Program-made: the position numbers and the translations under genes
Source of the DNA: Mycoplasmataceae bacterium
Lineage (GTDB): Bacteria > Bacillota_I > Bacilli_A > Mycoplasmatales > Hepatoplasmataceae
Reading direction: 5' to 3'
DNA: 6,661 bases
Assembly: GCA_013214845.1 (NCBI GenBank)
Contig: JABSQC010000038.1
Span: 1 to 6,661 of the forward strand
Part shown: in pieces, positions 1 through 6,661 of the stretch
How positions within the stretch are numbered: position 1 is the first letter of the stretch
Layout of the letters: each line of letters begins with the position of its first letter
Notes under the pieces: generated by a model
The model's input: only the letters and a program-made list of their open reading frames with translations
What the model was told of the DNA's origin: nothing
Databases searched by the model: none

Positions 1-9
1 TTAGCTACT

Positions 10-64
10 CCTGTGTAACAAAACAAGAAAAAACCGGTTGTTGCGCCCCCGGAGTGTTACCAGG
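10..64. repeat. Bulged inverted repeat, GC-rich block
   Basis: CCTG-T-GTAACA at 10-20 pairs with TGTTAC-CAGG at 55-64, giving ten base pairs with one bulged T at position 14. The loop contains the perfect palindrome AACCGGTT (32-39) and a C5 run (46-50). An alternative pairing joins ACTCC (7-11) to GGAGT (51-55). This much structure and G/C content is out of place in the surrounding sequence. It fits a replication-origin hairpin of single-stranded phage DNA or a transposon end, but the function is not shown. Confidence 0.5.
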
Positions 65-86
65 CAATTTTCAACACTAAAAGGAT

Positions 87-123
87 GTGCCTAAGAAAAT
101 TTTAGCACTTTTTCTTTTTTTTT
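87..123 (+). terminator. Plus-strand rho-independent terminator candidate
   Basis: GTGC at 87-90 pairs with GCAC at 105-108. After a bulged C at 91, TAA at 92-94 pairs with TTA at 102-104, extended by a G-T and an A-T pair around a three-base AAA loop. A T-rich tract at 109-123, broken by a single C at 114, follows immediately. The T tract is on the plus strand only, so this would end a plus-strand gene lying left of the window. All three plus-strand frames close by position 94, at 16-18, 78-80 and 92-94. That gene would run opposite to the rest of the window. Confidence 0.5.
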
Positions 124-173
124 CAAATTTCGATTTTCATTTTTTTAAATTTTTTCGAAAAACCCAGTCACCC

Positions 174-440
174 TTAATTTCTCCAGAGGTTTTTTTGGTC
201 CGTCCCAGTAAATTTAAATTTGTTTTCATGTGTTTTACCAATCATTTTGTAAGCTTTTTTACCAACATAAAGGATTTCTCCTGTTTTTGTTGCATAAGCT
301 AAAATTGTTGGTTCATTAAATATAATTCCATGAGTTGAAACATATACAATTGTATTTGCTGTACCTAAGTCAACAGCAATAAATGTAGGTTGTTGATCAA
401 CTATGTTTTTCAAATTATTAATTCTTTTATCTTTAGCCAT
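174..440 (-). pseudogene. mreB 5' fragment, actin-like MreB/Mbl, truncated
   Basis: MreB is a bacterial actin homologue that forms membrane-associated filaments; in helical mollicutes it supports cell shape and motility. The frame opens at ATG 440-438 behind AGGAG with a 7-nt spacer. The protein begins MAKDKRINNLKN, then carries the actin-fold phosphate-1 loop VDLGTANT (residues 23-30), followed by the MreB-typical stretches IIFNEPTILAY and VGKKAYKMIGKTHEN (ending at residue 73). After that the translation becomes KFKFTGTDQK and stops at TAA 176-174, giving 88 residues against roughly 340-350 for a complete MreB. Phosphate-2, the adenosine motif and most of the filament interfaces are missing, so a working filament protein is very unlikely. 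The break falls near 210-225, where foreign sequence begins. Spiroplasma genomes usually carry several mreB copies, so loss of one could be tolerated. The family call is secure; the paralogue cannot be told from this much. Confidence 0.85.
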
Positions 441-447
441 TTTTATT

Positions 448-452
448 CTCCT
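448..452 (-). promoter_or_regulatory. Ribosome binding site of the mreB fragment
   Basis: AGGAG reads from 452 to 448 on the minus strand, seven bases before ATG 440-438. It supports this start over the upstream in-frame codons. Confidence 0.8.
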
Positions 453-489
453 GTACCACACCACATAAAATACATAGTATGGCAATTAA

Positions 490-516
490 ATTATAGCACC
501 TTATTTTATAAATCAA
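490..516 (-). promoter_or_regulatory. mreB promoter with extended -10
   Basis: TATAAT at 495-490 is preceded by TGC (498-496), making a consensus extended -10. The -35 is weak: TATTGA (518-513) gives a 17-nt spacer and TTGATT (516-511) a 15-nt spacer. Transcription would start near 483 and leave a leader of about 43 nt before the mreB ATG. The promoter sits in the 79-base gap after the parC stop, where I see no convincing terminator, so read-through from parC is possible. It looks intact although the gene it serves is broken. Confidence 0.65.
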
Positions 517-519
517 TAT

Positions 520-3135
520 CTAATCAATCAAGTCATTTATGTCTATTTCTAAAGTAAAATCTTTATTAATACTCTTTTTAGTTTTTTTCTTTTCTTTTAA
601 ATTTTTCGTAATATTTTTGCTAACTGGATTTTTACTTGCATCATTTTCTAAAATAATATCAAGTTGCCCAGTGTCTTTATTAAGTATTTTCTTTTTAAGT
701 AAAAATACATTATCTTTATAAACATCAACTACACTCTTATCTAATATCTTGGACATTCCATTTTCAGTATTAGTTATGTCTATTTTATTAGCCTTTACTA
801 TTGTTCATTTACTATCTTCATCCAAGATATTAATTGAGTCTGATTGTTTTTGAATTGAAAAGACAGAAAAAATAATAGAAGGATTTGTTTTGATTGGTTT
901 TGTTATATTTTTACCTTTACTATTTCTACTCTCTGATAATTGAAGATCGCTTACATGTATTCTTTTATACTTTCCTTTTTTCGATATTAGTCCAATTTGA
1001 GTTTTGTGAGATTCTTCATTATCGTATGAAATTAACCCGCTAAGAATATCATTTTCTGACAACTTTATCGCTTTTACTCCCTTGCTTTTTAATCCAACTG
1101 TAGGAATTAAAGATTTTGAATAATGAAGGTATTTTGTTAACTCAGTAACTACTACAATTGATGATTCTTTATTTTTTTGCATTATTTCAACACCTACAAT
1201 TGAATCGGTATCGTCAACAATTTTAGAAAAAGTTAAAAATTTCATTTTTCTAGATGTTTCTAATAATTCTAAAGATGATCTTTTTATATAACCACTTTCA
1301 GTTAGAGAAATAAGTTCATAGTCATCTGTAAATTCATGATATATTGCAAACTTAATTATAAATTCGTCTTTTAATAAAGTGTCAAACTCATTAATGTTTT
1401 GTCCAAAGTCCTTTCATTTTGATTTTTTCAATTTATGAATAGGTATTAATATATATCTTCCTTTGTTAGTAAACAATACAAGATTATCCAAACTAGAAAC
1501 TGATTCTCTTGTATGAGACACAAGTAAATCATCCGACTTCATTTGATATGACATATTTAATTCATCATTAATGTATGGCATATAAGATTTCTTTGTAAGA
1601 CTTTTAATATACCCTTTTGAAGATATAAATATATATCTATCTTCTTTTTTAATTAAATCTTTTGTAGAAATTTCAATTGATTTAGCATTATTATTTATTA
1701 ATGTCTTTCTCTTAGTAACAAATGCTTTTTTTATTTCCATAAGATTATCAGAAATAATTTTTCTTAACATTGAATTAGATTCTAGAACTTTTCTTAATCA
1801 TGTAATTCTTTTTTCTAAATCTGATTTTTCATTAATTAATAAGTTTATATCAGTTGATGCCAATCTGTATAGTTTTAAAGTAACAATAGCTTCTGCTTGT
1901 TTTTCAGTAAATTCATATTTTTCAATTATTTTTAATTTTGAATCTTTCTTATTTTTGGAAGAACGAATTATTCTTATAATATCATCAATAATATCAACTA
2001 CTCTAACAAGACCATCAACAATCTCTAATCTATCTAAATTCTTTTTCAACTCGTGACTAAATTCTCTTGTGTAAATTTCTATTTGATGGGCAATGTAAGA
2101 ATCAAGTATTTCTAATATACCCATTTGTTTCGGTTTATTGTGAGAAATTGCAACCATATTAAAGTTGTAATTTTTTTGAAGTTCAGTAGACTTAAATAAA
2201 AAGTGCTTAATATTTTCTAGATTTGTTTTGTTATCACACTCAATAATTATTCTCATTCCTGTTCTGTCTGTATGATCAATAGCAGTCTTAACTCCAGGTA
2301 ATTTATTCATAAATATAAGTTCATTAATACTTTTTACTAGCTCTTGCTTATTAACTTCATAAGGTATTGATTTAACAACAAGTTGATTATTTTCTTTGTC
2401 TATCTTTATATCTGAGCGAAGTTTTACTTTACCTTTACCTGTTTCATATATTTTTTTTAATTCACTAGTGTCAACTAATATTCCTTTAGTTGGAAAATCA
2501 GGACCTTTGACAACTTCTAAAATATCATCTACAGTAGAGTTCTTTTTCTTTAATCTAATTATCGTAGCTTGGATTATTTCATCTAAGTTATGAGGAGGTA
2601 TGTTAGTAGAATAACCAGCAGCTATACCAACAGAGCCGTTTACTAATATGTTAGGATATCTAGAGGGAAATATTGTTGGCTCAATTTCATTATCATCAAA
2701 ATTATTTACAAAATTTACAGTATCATTTCTCATTCCCTGAATAAGAAAGTCAGATATCTTTGATAATCTTATCTCTGTATAACGCATAGCGGCAGGAGAG
2801 TCACCATCAACAGAACCCTTGTTACCATGCATCTCAATTAATGGCATATTCATTTTTCAATCTTGTGCCATCCTAACAACAGCCTCATAAACAGAAGAAT
2901 CTCCATGAGGGTGATACTTACCTATTACTTCACCTACAACTCTTGCAGATTTTTTATACTGCGTATTATAAAAAATCTTAGAATCTGCCATTGCATAAAG
3001 TATCCTTCTTTGAACTGGTTTTAATCCATCTCTAACGTCAGGAAGCGCTCTGTCTTGAATTATGTACTTTGAATAATTTCCAAAAGTCCTAGCTATAATT
3101 CTGTCCAAATTTTCATTAATAATTTTATTAGCCAT
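520..3135 (-). CDS. parC: DNA topoisomerase IV subunit A (ParC)
   Basis: ParC is the DNA-cleaving subunit of topoisomerase IV; with ParE it decatenates daughter chromosomes and relaxes supercoils. The reading frame is 871 residues with internal UGA as Trp. The N-terminus has the ParC-type stretch [20 protein letters not shown] (21-40), the winged-helix segment [11 protein letters not shown] (75-85) and the catalytic Arg118-Tyr119 in AAMRYTE. Ser80 and Glu84, the usual quinolone-resistance positions in Staphylococcus aureus GrlA numbering, are both wild type. The coiled-coil region follows, with [17 protein letters not shown] near 409-424. A C-terminal pinwheel domain from about residue 500 has repeated blades such as [10 protein letters not shown] and [12 protein letters not shown] and no canonical GyrA box, which favours ParC over GyrA. 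The last 40 or so residues are a Lys-rich linker and an acidic end ([10 protein letters not shown]). It is somewhat longer than the roughly 800-residue S. aureus protein. The start overlaps the parE stop and has its own GAGGAG. Confidence 0.96.
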
Positions 3136-5047
3136 TATTCTCCTCTTCAAAAGTTACATTGTCATTTATTCATTCTCTTCTAATAGAAGGATCATTTCCC
3201 ATTAGTACTGTAATTATTTTTTGTATATCAGAGTAGTTATCAGATGTAACCTTTATTAATGTTCTTGTATCTGGATTCATTGTAGTTTCTCAAAGTTGAT
3301 CGTAGTTCATTTCACCTAAACCTTTGTATCTTTGAATTTCAAACTTTTCTCCCATTTCTCTTTTTATTTCATCTAACTCAATTTCGTTTCATGCATAGGA
3401 AAAATTTTTTTTATTATTTGCTGAAGTAATTTTAAATAAAGGAGGGGCAGCTAAATAAACACATCCCTTTTCAATTAATTCATACATGTAGTTAAAAAAG
3501 AAAGTTAATATTAGAGATTGTATGTGTGCTCCATCTGTATCAGCATCAGTCATTATTATTACCTTTCCATAATTAGACTTTTCATAATCAAAAGTATCAC
3601 CCAAGCCTGAACCAATAGCATGAATTATTGTTGATAGTTCTTCGTTAGCTAATATTTGGTTTATATTAGCTTTTTCAGTATTTATTACTTTACCTCTCAA
3701 AGGTAAAACCGCTTGAATATTTCTGTTTCTTCCTAGTTTTGCTGATCCACCGGCAGAATCACCTTCAACCAAGAATAATTCACACTCTTTTCTTTTTTTT
3801 GAAGTAGCCACAGTTAATTTAGAAGAAATGTGTCTCATTTTATCTTTTTTTGTCAATGACTTTTTAACTAGTTCTTTTGCTTTTTGAGCTGCTATTTTAG
3901 CTTCTCTTACTTTTCTAGCTCTATGTAGTATTAATTCAGAGTCCTTCTTATTTTCAATGAATCAAAATCCTAACTCTTTTGAAATATGCGACTCTAATAC
4001 ACGTCTAACATCGGGTGAAGATAATTTTTCTTTAGTTTGTCCCTCAAACTGTAGATACTGCTCAGGAACATTTACTGAGACAACAGCTGTTAAACCTTCT
4101 CTAATTTCAGAACCCTCAAACTTCTTCTCTTTAGATTTAAAAAGATTTTGTGATTTTAAATAATCATTAAATGCCTTTGTAAAAGCTGATTTAAAAGCAG
4201 TTTCATGAGAACCTCCTAAAATTGTTTTAATATTATTTGCGAATGATAATATTTTTTCATTACTAGATTTATTGTAATGAAAGGCAAACATTAGTTGAAA
4301 TTCATCAACATTGGCATTAAACGACTTATTCTCTATAATAATCGATTTACCTTCGTCAAGGTAATTAATAAAGTCGACTAATCCAACTTCTGAAAAAAAT
4401 TCTTCTTCTGTATCTGTTGACATATTTAAATAAGATATCTTTAAACCTGAATTTAAATATGAGGTTTCCCTAAGTCTGTCTAAAATTATTTCTTCATCGA
4501 ATCGTCATTTAGAAAAAAATGATGAATCAGGTTTGAAACTTATTGTTGTTCCCTTTTTTCTTGTAGAACCTTGTTTCTCTAAATGTTCTATCTTGCTTCC
4601 ACCATTATTAAACTTTAGTTTGTAATGTATATTATCTTTATAAATATCAACATAAAGAAATTCTGATAAAGCATTTGTCACAGAAGCTCCTACCCCATGT
4701 AAACCTCCTGAAACTTTATATGCTGAATCACTACCTCCAAATTTACCACCTGCGTGCAATACAGTAAATATAGTTTCAGCTGCTGAAACTTTTGTTTTTG
4801 GGTGAATGTCTACAGGAAGTCCACGGCCATCATCTGATATTGTAATAGAACCATCTTTATTTAAAATAACTGATATATTTTTACAATAACCAGCAAGATA
4901 TTCATCAACAGCATTATCTAATATTTCCCAAATTAGATGGTGCATACCTTTTGATGAAACCGAACCAATGTACATACCTGGTCTTTTTCTTACAGCTTCT
5001 AAGTTCTCTATAATTTGTATACTACTAGCATCATATTCTTTTGACAT
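3128..5047 (-). CDS. parE: DNA topoisomerase IV subunit B (ParE)
   Basis: ParE is the ATPase subunit of topoisomerase IV and drives strand passage by ParC. The frame is 639 residues, the usual size, with UGA as Trp at several points. The GHKL ATPase domain shows [11 protein letters not shown] (19-29), EILDNAVDE with Glu41 as likely catalytic base and Asn45 as Mg ligand, DDGRGLP (72-78) and the lid [15 protein letters not shown]. The transducer carries the QTK loop with Lys339. The TOPRIM domain has LVEGDSAGG with Glu428 and [10 protein letters not shown] with Asp501, Asp503 and Asp505, which bind the metal for cleavage. The C-terminus has the conserved QRYKGLGE and QLWETTMNP. The neighbour parC confirms ParE rather than GyrB. 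The start at ATG 5047 fits the conserved N-terminus, but no Shine-Dalgarno sequence precedes it. A -10 element lies only 10 nt upstream. The stop TAA overlaps the parC start. Confidence 0.96.
3140..3145 (-). promoter_or_regulatory. parC ribosome binding site inside parE
   Basis: GAGGAG (3145-3140) encodes Glu-Glu near the ParE C-terminus and lies four bases before the parC ATG at 3135. The parC start and parE stop share ATGGCTAA (3135-3128). This arrangement is typical of translational coupling, which would keep the two subunits near equal amounts. Confidence 0.8.
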
Positions 5048-5062
5048 AACACTATAATTATA
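5048..5062 (-). promoter_or_regulatory. parE promoter, -10 element close to the start codon
   Basis: TATAAT at 5062-5057 stands 9 bases before the parE ATG (5047). With a usual 6-8 base discharge, transcription would begin within a few bases of the ATG, so the message would be leaderless or nearly so. No good -35 is visible: the 17-nt-spaced hexamer is AATAGT, inside the terminator stem. TTGACT (5076-5071) is too close to this -10, with an 8-nt spacer. A second -10-like TATAGT (5056-5051) would start transcription inside the gene. The alternative is that parE is transcribed only by read-through from deoB. Confidence 0.5.
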
Positions 5063-5086
5063 AAAAAAATAGTCAATTGACTATTT
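5062..5086 (-). terminator. Rho-independent terminator after deoB
   Basis: A perfect 20-base palindrome at 5067-5086, centred on CAATTG, begins two bases after the deoB stop codon. On the minus strand it runs into eight Ts (5069-5062). The stem is AT-rich, so termination may be partial. The T tract merges directly with the parE -10 element. The core AGTCAATTGACT could instead be a dimer-binding operator. Confidence 0.7.
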
Positions 5087-5088
5087 AT

Positions 5089-6285
5089 TTAATTTAATTC
5101 TTTTAAAAATGATTTTCCTTTTATATTAGTTTTTACACCAAAGTTATCAACTATTGTAGCACCTATATCTGAGAATGAAGTTCTATCTGGAATCATTCCT
5201 TTTGATTTAAATGCTTTTGAATAAATAAGTATTGGCACTAATTCCCTTGTATGATCAGTACCCCTATAACTTGGGTCATTACCATGGTCTGCAGTTACTA
5301 TAATCAAATCATCTTCTGTAGATGCCTCTAATATTTTATTTAGATATGGATCAACTTCAGTCAGTCCGTTAGAATATCCTTTTAAATCTCTTCTGTGTCC
5401 TCAAGAAGAATCAAATTCAACAAGATTTACAAAGATAAATTCTTTTTCACTTATAGGTTTTTTAATTAATTCAAGTGTTTTTTTAATTCCGTCCATATTA
5501 GATGAAGTAGAAATATTGTCATTAATTCCAACCATTGAAAATAGATCTCCTATTTTTCCTACACCTTGAACTTTAATGCCTGAATTTTTTAATTCATCTA
5601 AATAAGTTTTTCCAGTAGGTGGTACAGCATAATCATGTCTATTAGATGTTCTCTTGAAAGTTTCAACACTGTTTCCTACATAAGGTCTAGCAATGATTCT
5701 TCCCACCTTTCATTCAGGTCTTGAATCACATATTTCTCTTGCCTTTTTAGACATAGAATAAAGCTCCTCAAGTGGTATTATGTCCTCATTACCACATATT
5801 TGAAGAACAGGATCATTAGATGTGTAAACAATTACTTTCTCCCCTTTACTTTCTAATTCTTCCATTCCAAATTCTGCAATAATGTCGGTTCCTGATGCAG
5901 CCTTATTTCCAATTATTTTTTTACCTCAAGCTTTTTCTAATTCACTTATTAGGTCTTTTGGAAATCCTGTTTCAGTGAATGTCGGAAATGGAACATCTGT
6001 TACAACTCCCATCATTTCTCAATGACCAGACATTGATTCTTTGGCATTTGACTTTTCATGTCCTTTTGATATGTAAGAATTCATTGTATGAATGCAGTCA
6101 CTAGAGTCCTCTAAAAGACAATCTAGTCCCAATTTTTTTAATGTTGGTATGTTCATATTTTTAGAATTTTCTTTAATATGAAGATACGTGTTGGCTCCAA
6201 TATCATTGAATTTGCTAGCAGTCTCATCCTGCCCAATTCCAAATGAATCATAAACTATAGTTGTTATTCTTTTAAATTTCATCAT
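5089..6285 (-). CDS. deoB: Phosphopentomutase (DeoB)
   Basis: DeoB interconverts ribose 1-phosphate and ribose 5-phosphate, and the deoxy forms, linking nucleoside phosphorolysis to central carbon metabolism in the cytoplasm. It belongs to the alkaline phosphatase superfamily. The 398-residue frame, with UGA as Trp, is normal length. Visible metal ligands, by comparison with Bacillus cereus DeoB, are Asp13 (YDSFGIG), Asp293 and His298 (EFDSSWGH), Asp332-His333 (VTADHGND) and His344 (GTDHTRE); their spacings match exactly. The nucleophile motif is ESMSGHWEMMG (83-93), with Ser84 where B. cereus has the phosphorylated Thr85. The start is uncertain. ATG 6285 is chosen, but ATG 6282 follows directly and an in-frame GTG lies at 6300; none has a convincing ribosome binding site. 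The gene follows the upstream frame by 24 bases, suggesting co-transcription, and ends at a hairpin. Confidence 0.95.
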
Positions 6286-6309
6286 AATTAAATGATACAC
6301 CTAATAAAA

Positions 6310-6661
6310 TTATCAATTTGATTCATACTTATATTTTTCAAGTTTAGATAATATTTTGCTAAATAAAACTATTATTTTATTAGCATCCTTTTGATTTCCT
6401 AAAAACATCAATAAGTTTTTGGTTAAAAGAGAGAAATGTTCATTTATCAGCTTGTCATTTATAACTTTATTGTCTACATCTTCTCTAAAATCGTACCTTG
6501 ATAAAATTACTATTATTAATATATTGCTTACTATAAGATTATTTTGCTCATCTGTAAGATTGTATTTATCTTTGAAGCTTATGCTTTTAAAAGTATTTAC
6601 TAAATCTTTATATGAATTTTCATCAACATATGATGGTATACATTCAAAATTAGACTTGTAT
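6310..6661 (-). CDS. Unrecognised protein, C-terminal part
   Basis: An open frame enters from the right edge and gives 116 residues before TAA 6312-6310; its start lies outside the window. I do not recognise the family. The visible part is rich in Asn, Lys, Ile and Leu. It has one short hydrophobic stretch (LIVSNILIIVILS, about residues 42-54), probably a buried helix rather than a clear membrane span, and ends KLEKYKYESNW. The final Trp is a UGA immediately before UAA, so it would lose only one residue under the standard code. The absence of stops over the full 351 bases in this AT-rich DNA, and the 24-base gap to deoB, support a real gene in the same transcription unit. No function should be inferred from position alone. 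Confidence 0.7.

Larger units (their letters stand above)
1..222. mobile_element. Probable end of an inserted element or phage remnant
   Basis: This segment directly follows the point where MreB similarity stops and holds no recognisable complete gene. Seen in the sequence: positions 1-60 contain 28 G/C bases, far above the AT-rich remainder. A bulged inverted repeat pairs 10-20 with 55-64. There is an AACCGGTT palindrome at 32-39, a plus-strand terminator-like hairpin at 87-108, a TTTTTCGAAAAA palindrome at 151-162 and an AAATTTAAATTT palindrome at 210-221 next to the junction. Read on the minus strand, the DNA just inside the junction begins ACTGGGACGGACC, which resembles the style of some insertion-sequence termini, but no partner end lies in the window. 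Spiroplasma genomes often carry IS elements and integrated SpV1-type plectrovirus DNA, so both are candidates. A plain recombination junction is also possible. The element extends beyond position 1, and the inner boundary is uncertain by about 15 bases. Confidence 0.45.

Noticed and set aside
87..302. Plus-strand 71-codon frame starting at GTG 87
   Set aside because: It starts inside the terminator stem, is mostly Phe from T-rich DNA, and runs antisense into the mreB fragment.
441..485. Upstream extension of the mreB frame (MPYYVFYVVWYRR)
   Set aside because: It spans the leader and ribosome binding site; the ATG at 440 has AGGAG at the right distance and gives a normal N-terminus.
441..519. 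Terminator after parC
   Set aside because: Only a four-pair ATAC/GTAT hairpin without a T tract is visible, too weak to call.
2396..2593. Plus-strand frame opposite parC
   Set aside because: It is antisense to conserved ParC sequence with no supporting start signal.
2880..2905. Quinolone-resistance substitutions in ParC
   Set aside because: Ser80 and Glu84 are both wild type, so there is no sign of resistance at the usual positions.
520..3150. Several separate short minus-strand genes instead of one parC
   Set aside because: The breaks are in-frame TGA codons; reading them as Trp gives one continuous ParC with domains in the normal order. This is code 4, not frameshift decay.
3957..4163. 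Plus-strand frame opposite parE
   Set aside because: It is antisense to conserved ParE sequence, has no family resemblance, and is a shadow of codon bias.
3128..5047. GyrB instead of ParE
   Set aside because: The ATPase and TOPRIM motifs are shared, but the coupled partner is ParC-like ([17 protein letters not shown], no GyrA box), so topoisomerase IV is the better call.

Overview
The window is AT-rich DNA that reads UGA as tryptophan (genetic code 4). DeoB, ParE and ParC are each interrupted under the standard code, but become single full-length proteins when in-frame TGA codons are read as Trp at conserved Trp positions (for example SGHWE in DeoB and QLWETTMNP in ParE). UGG is also used, as in ParE W40. 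Code 4 together with an mreB gene points to a Spiroplasma-type mollicute, because most walled-less relatives with this code lack mreB. The genus is an inference from gene content, not a database match.

All recognisable genes lie on the minus strand and are read from high to low coordinates. They are: the 3' end of an unrecognised gene (6661-6310); deoB, phosphopentomutase (6285-5089); a compact terminator/promoter region (5086-5048); parE (5047-3128); parC (3135-520), whose start overlaps the parE stop by 8 nt; an mreB promoter and ribosome binding site (516-448); and an mreB 5' fragment (440 to about 222). Positions 1 to about 222 hold unrelated, structured sequence that replaces the rest of mreB.

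ParE and ParC together form topoisomerase IV, which separates daughter chromosomes. Their overlapping junction suggests translational coupling. DeoB interconverts pentose 1- and 5-phosphates in nucleoside salvage and appears to be transcribed with the gene upstream, ending at the hairpin after its stop. Catalytic and metal-binding residues are present in all three enzymes, with one notable change: serine replaces threonine as the DeoB nucleophile.

The left edge is the accessory part. MreB similarity stops after about 73 residues. The following DNA has a GC-richer, hairpin-forming block (about 47% GC over positions 1-60), a plus-strand terminator-like hairpin with a T tract, and a junction at an AAATTTAAATTT palindrome. 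The best reading is one end of an inserted mobile or plectrovirus-like element, or a rearrangement junction. Too little is visible to name the family. I found no RNA genes, CRISPR arrays or new multi-gene system.
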